Shown here: one piece after another, positions 9,275 through 18,570 of the stretch | How positions within the stretch are numbered: the stretch's first letter is position 1 | Layout: the number at the start of each line of letters is the position of its first letter | Source of the DNA: CAVUAF01 sp963739375 | GTDB lineage: Bacteria > Acidobacteriota > Terriglobia > Terriglobales > Acidobacteriaceae | Assembly (NCBI GenBank): GCA_963739375.1 | Contig: CAVUAF010000020.1 | Location: forward strand, 124,001 to 188,000 | Length of the DNA stretch: 64,000 bases | Direction: 5' to 3' | Position numbers and translations under genes: made by a program | Notes under the pieces: model-generated | What the model saw: only the letters and a program-made list of their open reading frames with translations | Told to the model about the DNA's origin: nothing | Database searches by the model: none

Positions 9275-10380
9275 TTATACTCCCGGGCGCGCCGTCAGGC
9301 GCCGATAGCGGTAATACGCAGCACAGGCACCCTCGTTCGAGACCATGGTCGCGCCCAGCGGGTATTCCGGCGTGCAGCGGGTGCCGAAAGCGGAGCACTC
9401 CCCCGGCTTCTTGACCCCGCGGAGGACGTCGCCGCTGATGCATTCGGGGTCCTCCTGCGCGGTGTAGGCCGCGACCTGGAAGCGCGTCTCGGCGTCGAAT
9501 TCGGCGAAGGCTGCGGCCAGGGCGAGGCCGCTTTGCGGGATCTCGCCTACCCCGCGCCACTTGCGCGGGACCACGCGAAAGACCCTGGCGATCAGTTCCC
9601 GAGCGGCGGGGTTGCCCTGGCGCCGCACCGAGCGCGTGTACTGGTTTTCCACTTCGCCGCGGCCCTGCTCGAGCTGGCGCACACACATGAAGACGCCCTG
9701 CAGGATGTCGAGCGGCTCAAAGCCGGTGACCACAATCGGCACGTGGTACTTCGCGGCGATGGCGTAGTACTCCTCGTACCCCATCACGGTGCAGACGTGG
9801 CCGGCCGCCAGGAAGCCCTGGGTGCGGTTGTCGGGGGCGCTGAGCAGCGCTACCATCGCGGGCGGCACGAGCACGTGCGACACCAGCACGGAGAAGTTCA
9901 GGACGGCTTCCAGTTTTGCCTGGTACACCGCCATGGCGTTGGCCGGGGCGGTGGTTTCGAAACCGACGGCGAAGAACACCACCTGGCGCTGGGGATTTTC
10001 GCGCGCCAGTTGCGAGCGCATCGAGCGGGGAGTAAACGATGCGCACGTCGCCGCCCCGTGACTTTGACGTCGAACAAGTCACCGGCCGAGCCCGGCACGC
10101 GCAACATGTCGCCGAAGGAACAAAAGATCACTTCGGGAAGCGCCGCGATCTGCGTGGCCTTGTCGATCAGCTCCACCGGGGTGACGCACACCGGGCAGCC
10201 GGGTCCGTGCAGCAGCGTGATCTGCCGGGGAAGGAGCTCGTCGAGGCCGAACTTCACGATGGCGTGCGTTTGGCCGCCGCAGACTTCCATGATGTTCCAC
10301 GGCCGCGTGGTGATGCGGGCAATCGCGCGCGCGTAGCGCTCGGCAGCGGCGCGGTCGCGGTATTCGTCGACAAACTTCAT
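9275..10380 (-). CDS. hypD: HypD, Fe(CN)2CO assembly protein (two indels)
   Basis: HypD is the iron-sulfur scaffold on which, with HypC, the Fe(CN)2CO unit is built. The N-terminal part shows EVCGGQTHAI and LLHGPGCPVCVTP, and the C-terminal part FFAVGFETTAPANA, VTGFEPLDIL and the cysteines of ECISGDVLRGVKKPGEC and FGTRCTP. Two compensating frame changes lie near 10,060 and 10,020: the sequence GGDVRIVYSPLDAL between them is in a third frame. The restored length (about 368 residues) is normal. The start ATG overlaps the hypC stop as ATGA. Confidence 0.9.
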
Positions 10381-10625
10381 GGCTGCCCTTCCAGTTCGGC
10401 GAGTTCGCCCATCTGCTGCAGGTACTCGAAGGTGCGCAGCGCTTCCTGCTCGTCGAGCACGCTGATGGCAAAACCAACATGCACGATGACGTAGTCTCCC
10501 ACGTTCGCTTCCGGCACGTAGGCGAGGCTGACCTGTTTGACGATGCCGCCGAAGCTCACCGAGCCCATGCGGAATGCTCCTTCGCCGCCGGCGGCGAGGA
10601 TCTTACCGGGCACTGCGAGACACAT
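10377..10625 (-). CDS. hypC: HypC, hydrogenase assembly chaperone
   Basis: HypC is a small OB-fold chaperone that binds HypD and the hydrogenase large-subunit precursor. The 82-residue protein begins MCLAVPGKI; Cys2, exposed after Met removal, is the functional residue. It also has the SFGGIVKQV and VGDYVIVHVGFAI blocks of the family. The ATG at 10,625 is fixed by the MCLAVPG motif. It overlaps the end of hypF by 23 bases and the start of hypD by four, so the four genes are tightly coupled. Confidence 0.95.
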   Translation of the reverse strand: MCLAVPGKILAAGGEGAFRMGSVSFGGIVKQVSLAYVPEANVGDYVIVHVGFAISVLDEQEALRTFEYLQQMGELAELEGQP

Positions 10626-12930
10626 GAGGCTCTCCCTCCGGGGCGGCGCCGATCTGCGCTGCCGCAGCCATGATCTGGCCCAGTGCAATGCCGCCGTCGT
10701 TCGGCGGAACACGCTGGTGCCAGTAAGGATGGAATCCGGCCGCACGCAACTCGCGAACATAGCGTTCGGTCAGGTACTTGTTCTGGAAACAGCCTCCGGT
10801 CAGCACGACCTTGGGCTCGCCGACGCGCCGCGCGATCTCTACGCCCATCTGCACCAGCGTGTTATGGAACCTGGCCGCCACTACACCCGGCTCCGCATCG
10901 CGGCCGGCGACGAGGGCGCGGATCATCGGCGCCCAGTCACACACCATCGCGCCATCATTCTCCTGGATGGCAAACGGATAGATGGCGTCGTCCTCGTGCC
11001 CGGCGATGGCGAACTCCAGCTCCATCGCCGCCTGTCCCTCGAAGCGGCACACCTGGCGCAAACCGACGAGGGCGGCCACGGCGTCGAACAAGCGGCCGAC
11101 ACTGGAGGTGACGGGGCTGTTCACCTGCCGCGTGAGCATGGACCGCAGCACCCGCAGTTCCGCCGCGGTGAAAGCGGCGAGCGGCGGCAGGTTCCACGAC
11201 CAGAACTCGTCGCCGAAGGTCTCGTGCAGCACGGCCAGCGCGGCGCGCCGCGGCTCCTTGACCGCACGTTCACCGCCGGGCAGACGGAAAGTACGCAGAT
11301 GGGCCACCCGCTGGTAGCCCTCCCGCGTGACGCGCAGGAATTCTCCACCCCACACCGTGTGGTCCGGGCCATAGCCGCTGCCGTCCCAGGAGATGCCCAG
11401 CACCGGCGGCTCGAGGTGGTTCTCGGCCATGCAGGAGAGCACGTGGGCGTAGTGGTGCTGCACGGCCACGACGCGCCCGCCATGGCGCCGCGCAAAGCGC
11501 GTGGAGACGTAGTCGGGATGCAGGTCGCAGGCCAGCGCGGCGGGCTCGATCTCGTACATTTCGCGCAAGGCGCCGATGACGCGCTCGAAGGCGTGGAATG
11601 CCGCCGTGGTTTCCAGGTCGCCGATGTGCTGGCTGACGAATACTTGCGCGCCCACGGAGGCCGCGATCGCATTCTTCTGGTGCGCCCCCACGGCGAGCAG
11701 GGGCGGGACGGGCGCGCTCAGGTGGATGGGGAGCGGGGCAAAGCCGCGGGCACGGCGCAACACCATCTCGCGTTCCGCCACCAGGCGCACGATGGAATCG
11801 TCCACGTGCCGCACAATCGGCCGATCGTGGACCAGGAAAAGGTCCGCGATTGCGCCCAGGCGGACCAGCGCCTCCTGCTCGTCGGTGCAAATGGGCTCTT
11901 CCGCCAGGTTGCCGCTGGTCGCCACCACCGGAAAACCGAGGTCGGCGAGCAGCAGGTGGTGCAGTGGCGTGTACGGCAACATGGCTCCGAGATAGGGATT
12001 GCGCGGGGCGATAGCGGGCGCCAGGCCGTCGGTGCGGCGGCGCAGCAGCACGATGGGCGATTCCGGAGAACGCAGCAAGCGCTCTTCGGCGGCGTGCAGC
12101 CGGCAATGCTCCGCCACCGCGGCCAGCGACGGGAACATGAGCGCCAGCGGCTTCTCTTCGCGACGTTTGCGGGCGCGTAATTCCTGCACCGCGTCGTTAT
12201 TGCGCGCATCGCACAACAGGTGAAAGCCGCCCAGACCTTTCACCGCGACGATCCTGCCGGCGCGCAACGCGTCGGCCGCGGCCAGCAACGCGGGGTCGTG
12301 CTGCGCCAGCGTCGCGCCCGCCCGGTCCCAGAGCTCGAGGTGCGGGCCGCACTCCGGGCACGCATTCGGCTGCGCATGGAACCGCCGGTCGGCGGGATCG
12401 TGGTACTCCCGCGCGCAGGCGGCGCACATCGTGAACCGCTTCATCGCTGTGCGCGGGCGATCGTAGGGCAGCCCTTCGATGATCGAGAACCGCGGTCCAC
12501 AGTTCGTGCAGTTGGTGAACGGGTAACGATACCGGCGGTTCGCGGCCTGGGTGATGTCCGCCAGGCAGTCGGGGCAAGTGGCAATGTCGGGCAGGATGAG
12601 CGCCGTCTTCTCGCCGCCCTCGCTCTCACGAATGACAAAGTCCTGGTAGCCGAGCGGATCGAGATACGCGGTCTCGAGGCTCTGGATGAACGCGATGGCC
12701 GGCTTTTCGCGTTCGATACGCGCGACGAATTCGCGCAGGCGCTCCTCGTCGCCTTCCACCTCGATGAACACTCCTTGGGCCGAGTTCAACACCCAGCCCG
12801 TAAGCTCCATCGCGTGTGCCAGGCGATAGACAAACGGACGAAACCCCACCCCCTGCACCGCACCATGAATCACCGCGCGGAGCCGCCGGGCTTCCGCGCG
12901 CGTGGGCACGAGGGCGAGTTGAGCGGTCAC
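10603..12930 (-). CDS. hypF: HypF, carbamoyltransferase
   Basis: HypF makes carbamoyl adenylate from carbamoyl phosphate and ATP and carbamoylates HypE. The 775-residue protein has an acylphosphatase domain (RLRAVIHGAVQGVGFRPFVYR), paired zinc fingers (ATCPDCLADI, NCTNCGPRFS, MCAACAREY, ACPECGPH), a YrdC-like domain (KGLGGFHLLCDA, SGNLAEEP) and the C-terminal Kae1-like domain with HHYAHVLSCMAEN and LTGGCFQNKYL. I chose the GTG at 12,930, preceded by CCGGAGG and just before the acylphosphatase domain; the open frame runs 61 codons further but those residues are atypical. It is intact, unlike several neighbours. Confidence 0.95.
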   Translation of the reverse strand: MTAQLALVPTRAEARRLRAVIHGAVQGVGFRPFVYRLAHAMELTGWVLNSAQGVFIEVEGDEERLREFVARIEREKPAIAFIQSLETAYLDPLGYQDFVIRESEGGEKTALILPDIATCPDCLADITQAANRRYRYPFTNCTNCGPRFSIIEGLPYDRPRTAMKRFTMCAACAREYHDPADRRFHAQPNACPECGPHLELWDRAGATLAQHDPALLAAADALRAGRIVAVKGLGGFHLLCDARNNDAVQELRARKRREEKPLALMFPSLAAVAEHCRLHAAEERLLRSPESPIVLLRRRTDGLAPAIAPRNPYLGAMLPYTPLHHLLLADLGFPVVATSGNLAEEPICTDEQEALVRLGAIADLFLVHDRPIVRHVDDSIVRLVAEREMVLRRARGFAPLPIHLSAPVPPLLAVGAHQKNAIAASVGAQVFVSQHIGDLETTAAFHAFERVIGALREMYEIEPAALACDLHPDYVSTRFARRHGGRVVAVQHHYAHVLSCMAENHLEPPVLGISWDGSGYGPDHTVWGGEFLRVTREGYQRVAHLRTFRLPGGERAVKEPRRAALAVLHETFGDEFWSWNLPPLAAFTAAELRVLRSMLTRQVNSPVTSSVGRLFDAVAALVGLRQVCRFEGQAAMELEFAIAGHEDDAIYPFAIQENDGAMVCDWAPMIRALVAGRDAEPGVVAARFHNTLVQMGVEIARRVGEPKVVLTGGCFQNKYLTERYVRELRAAGFHPYWHQRVPPNDGGIALGQIMAAAAQIGAAPEGEPHVSRSAR

Positions 12931-13059
12931 GCAGAGCCTCCGGAGACAGAACTGCGAGGCATCCCCGGCGCGTGATGCGTCGCGTCCATCAGTTTTGTGC
13001 GCCTCAGGTGGCGCACACTGTTTCCAGACCCAATTGTCTACCGCTACCGGCCCCGCGCC

Positions 13060-13075
13060 TGTGATGCCAGTCACA
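13060..13075 (-). promoter_or_regulatory. CRP/FNR-family binding site, hypF promoter (perfect palindrome arms)
   Basis: TGTGATGCCAGTCACA has both arms of the CRP consensus TGTGA-N6-TCACA without mismatch. It lies 130 bases upstream of the hypF start. Reading towards hypF, TAGACA (13040-13035) is a plausible -10 element and would put the palindrome centre about 40 bases upstream of transcription start. Confidence 0.6.
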
Positions 13076-13145
13076 CCTTCCGAGGTTCTCGAACGGTGGA
13101 AGCTTGATTGCAAGCGACGCCTGGCGATGCGTCATCACCTCCGCG

Positions 13146-13161
13146 CGTGACCGATGTCACC
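13146..13161 (+). promoter_or_regulatory. CRP/FNR-family binding site and -10 element of the tricarboxylate operon
   Basis: CGTGACCGATGTCACC keeps the inner GTGA-N6-TCAC core. TAGAAT at 13182-13187 is a good -10 hexamer and would give a start near 13,194, placing the palindrome centre near -41. The first gene of the operon begins at 13,274. Confidence 0.5.
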
Positions 13162-13273
13162 TTGCCCCTGGTTCGGCCTGCTAGAATCAGCACCACATTT
13201 GAGGCCGTTGCTCGCTGCCGGCCGCCGAATCACGAGCACTTGCGGCCCGATTCCCTCCCACATTGGAGTCGGT

Positions 13274-13846
13274 ATGTCGGCAACTACAAGTCAACCGTGC
13301 ACGTTACGCGAAGCGGTGGTGCGCCTGTGGCCCGAACTGGCATGGATCCAGAACCCGGATCTGCGCGAGCGCGTCACGCGCTGCTGGGAACGCGCCTTTG
13401 AACTGAGCCCGCTGCAGCCGAAGGACCTGACCGTTATTCCCTTTACGCTGCTGGTCCCGAACTGCCCCACGACCTTCATGGAGCACAAGCGCTGCGTGGT
13501 GCACATTGCGCGCCGCGCCGCCGAAGCGATGCGCGAGTTCATGGGCAAGGCGCTGGCCATCGACCTCGACGTAGTCATCGCGGGCGCGATCCTGGCCGAT
13601 GTTGGCAAGCTGCTCGAATACGAAAACAAAGACGGCAAGACGGTGCAGAGCCGCCGCGGCGAGCTGCTGCGGCATCCCTTCACCGGCGTCGCGCTGGCGA
13701 TGGAGTGCGGCCTGCCCCACGAGGTTTGCCACATCATTGCCGCCCACGCCGATGAAGGCAACCTGGTGAAGCGCACCACCGAGGCCACCATCGTGCACCA
13801 CGCCGACTTCATGGCGTACTTGCCGTTCAAGAACCTGAAGTTCTGA
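13274..13846 (+). CDS. HD-domain family protein with altered HD doublet
   Basis: A 190-residue cytosolic protein of the HD phosphohydrolase fold: EHKRCVVHIARR, then AGAILADVGKLLEY, RHPFTGVALAMECGLPHEV, HIIAAHADEG and VHHADF. The doublet normally written HD is AD here (AILADVGK), so one predicted metal ligand is missing although later histidines remain. The ATG at 13,274 follows TTGGAGTCGGT and begins right before the conserved part; the frame is open 40 codons further upstream without family features. It is first in an operon-like run with the PrpD, aconitase, dehydrogenase and citrate lyase genes, 36 bases before the next gene. Its role is unknown. Confidence 0.7.
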   Translation: MSATTSQPCTLREAVVRLWPELAWIQNPDLRERVTRCWERAFELSPLQPKDLTVIPFTLLVPNCPTTFMEHKRCVVHIARRAAEAMREFMGKALAIDLDVVIAGAILADVGKLLEYENKDGKTVQSRRGELLRHPFTGVALAMECGLPHEVCHIIAAHADEGNLVKRTTEATIVHHADFMAYLPFKNLKF

Positions 13847-13882
13847 CCAACGCGGCAGCGGCCGCGTTTTTCTGGAGCCCAC

Positions 13883-15311
13883 GTGACCACCGCCGTCGCC
13901 GGGAAACTCGCCACCCCGCAAACCCCGATCACCGCCACGCTGGCGCACTGGGCCGAGTCGCTGCGCTTCGAGCAGCTCTCGCGCGACGCCATCCACCAGG
14001 CCCAGCGCTTTCTGCTGGACTCGCTGGGCTGCGCCCTTGGCGGCTATACCCAGCCGGACGTCGCGATCGCTCTTGCCGTACTCGACGAGATCAGCGGCCC
14101 CGGCCCGGCGACCGTGATCGGCACCGGCAGCAAGATGGACGTGGTCTCCGCCGCTTTAGCGAACGCGCTGATGATCCGCTGCATGGACTACAACGACATC
14201 TACTGGAAGCAGGACCCGTCGCACCCGTCCGACATCATCCCTGCGGCGCTGGCCTGCCGCGAGCGCGAAAAGAGCGGCGGGCGGGAACTGATCGTCGGCA
14301 TCGTGCTCGGGCACGAGTTCGAGATGCGGCTGTGCGAGGCGGCATTCCCGGGCATCCGCGAACGGGGCTGGCACCACGCCACCCTGACCGCGTTCGTCTC
14401 GCCCATCGTCGCCGGCGCGCATGCTGCGCCTGGCGTGGGAGCAGATCCAGCACGCCATCGGCATCTCCGCCTCGGCCACGCTGCACCCTGGGCGCGGTCA
14501 CCGCCGGCAAGCTGACCATGATGAAGAACACGGTCGATCCGCTGGCCACGCAGAGCGGCGTGCTTCGCCGCCTGCTGGCCGAGAAGGGCTACACCGGCCC
14601 GGCGCACGTCATCGACGGCAAGGAGGGATTGGTGCACTGCTTTGGTCCGGAATGGAAGCTCGACCTGCTGACCGACGGGCCTCGGCGAGAACTGGCGCAT
14701 CACGCAATGCGGCATGAAGTTCTTCCCCACCGAGGCGCTCACGCACGCGCCGATCTCGGCGGTGCTCGACCTGGTGCTGGCAGCACGATCTGCAGCCGGA
14801 GCAGATCGCCGGCGTGCACATCCGCTCGCTGGCGCGCGCCGCCGACATCCTGGCCGACCCCAGCAAGTACGACCCGCACAGCAAGGAAACCGCGGACCAT
14901 TCGCTGCCCTACTGCATCGCGGCCGCCATCGTCGACCGGCAGGTTACGCCGGCGCAGTTCACGCGCGACCGGATCGAGGACCCGCGCATTCGCGCGCAGC
15001 TGCCCAAGGTGAAAGTGGTGGCCGACCCGGAGATCGAAAAAGTTTTCCCGGCGCTGCAGCGCGTCGTGGTCAGCATCCGCACCGAGGACGGTCGGGAATT
15101 CACCAAGCAACTCGATTTTCCCAAGGGTGACCCGCGGAATCCCCTGACCGATAGCGAGATCGAAGCTAAGTTCTGCGCGCTCGCCGGCGGCGTCTTGAGC
15201 CGTCCGCGCCAACAGCGCGTAATCGATGCCGTGTGGAACCTCGAAAACCTCTCCACCGTGACCGAGTTGCTGGAACTGCTGAAGTCAGACGCCGGAGCCG
15301 CAGCGAGCTAG
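13883..15311 (+). CDS. MmgE/PrpD family dehydratase or decarboxylase (frameshifted)
   Basis: The MmgE/PrpD family includes 2-methylcitrate dehydratase and cis-aconitate decarboxylase. The N-terminal 180 residues read cleanly (LDSLGCALGGYTQPDV, ALMIRCMDYNDIYWK, HPSDIIPAALA). After that, at least four indels between 14,410 and 14,790 move the frame, with recognisable pieces such as EQIQHAIGISASATLHP, LGAVTAGKLTMMKN, MKFFPTEALTHAPI and VHIRSLARAADILADPSKYDP. The last 165 codons are again continuous. The restored length of about 476 residues is usual for the family. The start is a GTG at 13,883 behind TCTGGAG. Substrate is unknown; the operon suggests a C6-C7 tricarboxylate. Confidence 0.8.
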
Positions 15312-15327
15312 GCGGCCGGAGGTGCGT

Positions 15328-17305
15328 ATGGGGCAGACCGCTGCCGAGAAAATCGTTCAGCGCCACATGACCGAGGGCCCCCAGCGCCCGGTGCGGGCCG
15401 GCGACTTCGTCTCGCTGCGCCCCACGCACGTGATGACCCACGACAACACCTCGGCGGTCGTCAAGAAGTTCCGCACCATCGGCACCACCGCCGTTTTCGA
15501 TCCGCGCCAGCCGGTGTTTGCGCTCGACCACGACATCCAGAACACGGAAGAGTCGAACCTGAAGAAGTACCGCGAAATCGAGGCCTTCGCGCGCCAGCAC
15601 GGCATCGACTTCTATCCTGCCGGCACCGGCATCGGCCACCAGATCATGGTCGAGCAGGGATACGTCCTGCCCGGCTCGCTGGTGGTCGCTTCCGACTCGC
15701 ACTCCAACATGTACGGCGCGCTGGGCGCGCTGGGAACCCCGGTGGTCCGCACCGACGCCGCCTGCATCTGGGCGACCGGCGAGTTCTGGTGGCAGGTGCC
15801 GCGCACGGTGCAGGTTGTACTGACCGGGCAGTTGCTGCCGGGCGTCAGCGGCAAGGACGTCATCATCACCCTCTGCGGGCTGTACAACCACGAAGAGGTG
15901 CTGAACGCGGCGGTCGAATTCGCGGGCGAGGGTGTCGGCGCCCTGAGCATCGACGAGCGGCTCGCCATCGCCAACATGACCACCGAGTGGGGCGCGCTGG
16001 CGGGCTGGTTCCCGGCCGACGCGCAAGACGTTTGCGTATCTGCGGCAACGGCACGGCGCGCTTCCCGCCGGAGGCAGGCGAAGGCTCGAGCCCGCTCGGC
16101 TGTCGGCGCTGGAGAGCGAGACGCCCGGGCCTGATCCGGATGCGGCCTACGCGGCCCGCATTGAACTCGACCTGGCGCAGGTGACGCCGCATGTCAGTGG
16201 CCCCGACACCGTGCAGGAGATGCACTCGTTGGCGGAGATGGCTCCCCGGAAGGTCGGGATCCAGAAGGCGTACCTGGTCAGCTGCGTGAACTCGCGCCTG
16301 GAAGACCTCGCGGCGGCTGCCGCGGTTCTCCGCGGTCAAGCACCATCGCGCCGGGCGTGAAGTTTTATGTCGCGGCGGCATCCGCCGAGGTACAACGGGC
16401 GGCGGAAGCCAAGGGCATCTGGGCGGACATCGTCGCCGCCGGCGCACAACCATTGCCGCCGGGTTGTGGTCCCTGCATCGGGCTCGGAACCGGCTTGCTG
16501 GAGCCGGGGGAGGTGGGGATTTCAGCCACCAACCGCAATTTCAAAGGCCGCATGGGTTCGCGCGACGCACAGTGCTACCTGGCTTCGCCGGCCGTGGTGG
16601 CGGCTTCGGCCATCGCCGGCTACATCACCGCGCCTTTTGCCGTGCCCGCCCAGGCTGCGGAGCGAAAATTCGCCGAGTTCGCTGCGCCCGCCGCGCTCGC
16701 GGAGACCGTCGCCATTCTCGCCGGCTTCCCGGCTTCCGTGCGCGGCCGCCTGGTGTTCTGCCCGGCCGACAACCTCAATACCGACGGCATCTACGGCAAG
16801 GACTACACCTACCGCGACGACATGACGCGCGCCCTGATGGCGCAGGTGGTGATGCAGAACTACGATCCGCAATTCGCCGCGCGGACCGCGGCCGGCGACA
16901 TGGTGATTGGCGGCTTCAACTTCGGCACCGGGTCCAGCCGCGAGCAGGCCGTCACCGCGCTGCAGGCCAAGGGACATCCCGCTGGTCGTCGCCGGCAGCT
17001 TTTCGCAGACCTACCTGCGCAACGCCTTCAACAACGGTTTCCTGTGCGTCGAGTGCCCCGAGTTCGTACGCCACTTGCAGCAGGCGTTTGTGGCGGACCT
17101 CGGCCAGCGCACCATCATCCCCGGCGATGAAATCGCCATCGATTTCACCACCGCCACCATCACGTATCGCAGCCAAACGTTCCGGTTCCCTGCCCTGGGA
17201 TCGGTGCCGCAGGCGCTGGTGGCGGCCGGGGGCGCCGAAAATCTCGTGGCACGCCGCCTGGGGTTGCAAGCGGCGGGGAAAACTTTGCAGACAGCAGCGG
17301 TTTGA
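15328..17305 (+). CDS. Aconitase superfamily hydratase, fungal homoaconitase (Lys4)-like (frameshifted)
   Basis: This [4Fe-4S] hydro-lyase of about 659 residues has large and small (swivel) domains in one chain. ASDSHSNMYGALGALGTPVV, RTDAACIWATGEFWWQVP and IANMTTEWGALAGWFP are much closer to eukaryotic mitochondrial homoaconitase than to bacterial LeuC or AcnA/B. Cluster cysteines are in YLVSCVNSRLEDL and PPGCGPCIGLG. The swivel domain shows NLNTDGIYGKDYTYRDD and GGFNFGTGSSREQAVTAL. Indels lie near 16,020, 16,335 and 16,975. The ATG at 15,328 follows GGAGG; 16 bases separate it from the PrpD gene. It should isomerise citrate, homocitrate or a homologue. Confidence 0.85.
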
Positions 17306-17321
17306 GCGGAAGGAGAGCGCG

Positions 17322-18544
17322 ATGGCGAAGTGCACGGTCGTGACCATGCCGGGCGACGGCATCGGCAAGCAGGTTTTGCCGGAAGCGGTGCGCGTGCTGC
17401 AACAGGTCGGCTTCGATGCCGAGTACGTGCCCGCCGATATCGGCTGGGATTGCTGGTGCAGCCAGGGCAATGCCCTGCCGGAGCGCACGGTGGAGTTGCT
17501 GCGCCGGCATAAGCTCGGGCTGTTCGGCGCTATCACCAGTAAGCCGAAGCGGGCTGCGGAAGCCGAGTTGCGCCCGGAACTTAAAGGAAAGGGTTACCAG
17601 TACTTCAGCCCCATCGTGTCGCTGCGGCAGCTCTTCAACCTCGACGTCTGCATGCGGCCCTGCATTGGCCTTCCGGGAAATCCCCTGAACTTCATCCGCA
17701 AGCGCGCCGGCGGCGGTTACGAAGAGCCCCAGGTCAACGCCGTCATCTTCCGCCAGAACACCGAGGGTCTGTACTGCCGGCGTCGAGTGGACGAACCCGC
17801 CGCAGCCGGTGCGCGACGCGCTGGCCACGCACCCGAAGTTCAAGCCGTTCAAGCAGGTTGCCGGAGAAGACATGGCGGTTTCGGTCCGCATCATCACCCG
17901 CGCCGCGGCCCGGCGTATCTGCACGGCGGCCTTCGAGCACGCCCGCAAGTTCGGCTACAAGAGCGTGACCATCTGCGAGAAGCCGAACGTGCTGCGCGAG
18001 ACCAGCGGCATGATGGAAGAGACCGCAAAAGAGGTCGCCCGGCAGTTTCCGGGGATTGCGCTCTGGTCCACCAACATCGACGCGCAAACCATGTGGCTGA
18101 CCAAGAACCCGGAAGACTACGGGGTGATCGTGGCCTCCAATCTCTTCGGCGACGTCATCAGCGACGCTTTCGCCGGGCTGGTGGGCGGGCTGGGGTTTGC
18201 CGCCTCCGGCAACATCGGCGGCGGAGGTCGCGGTCTTCGAGCCGACGCACGGCTCGGCGCCCAAGTACGCGGAGCTGGATCCGCCGATCGTGAACCCGAT
18301 CGCGATGATTCTCTCGGCGGCGATGCTGCTTGACCACGTCGGGGCCACCGAAAAGGCGCGCCACATTCGCGACGCCATCGCCGCCGTGGTTGCCGCCGGC
18401 AAGGTGCGCACCTACGACATGCTGCGTCTCACCGGCGGGCCCGCGGTGCTGGCCCAGGGAGCCGCGACCACCACCCAAATGACCGACGCGATTCTGGCCA
18501 AGATGGGGGCGACCGCCGCAGTCGGCGTTGCCGCCGCCGGCTGA
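17322..18544 (+). CDS. Isocitrate/homoisocitrate/isopropylmalate dehydrogenase family (frameshifted)
   Basis: A beta-decarboxylating dehydrogenase of about 407 residues. It has MPGDGIGKQVLPEAV, FRQNTEGLYCGVEW (the AGIEW-like block of isocitrate dehydrogenases), EKPNVLRETSGMM, NLFGDVISDAFAGLVGG and the coenzyme loop FEPTHGSAPKYA. The substrate-arm segment reads FSPIVSLRQLFNLDVCMRP: the first Ser and the Arg residues are kept, but Ile stands where isocitrate dehydrogenases usually have Asn, so the third substituent of the substrate may differ. Frame breaks are near 17,780 and 18,225. The ATG at 17,322 follows GAAGGAGAGCGCG. It presumably acts on the product of the preceding hydratase. Confidence 0.85.
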
Positions 18545-18570
18545 GCGCGCTCCGGGACGCGGGAGTAATT

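Larger units (their letters stand above)
12931..13273. other. Divergent promoter region hypF / tricarboxylate operon
   Basis: These 343 bases between two divergent operons contain no supported gene. They hold two CRP/FNR-type palindromes, at 13060-13075 and 13146-13161, each with a -10-like hexamer in the matching direction. The hypF reading frame stays open into this stretch but without family features. Confidence 0.6.
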
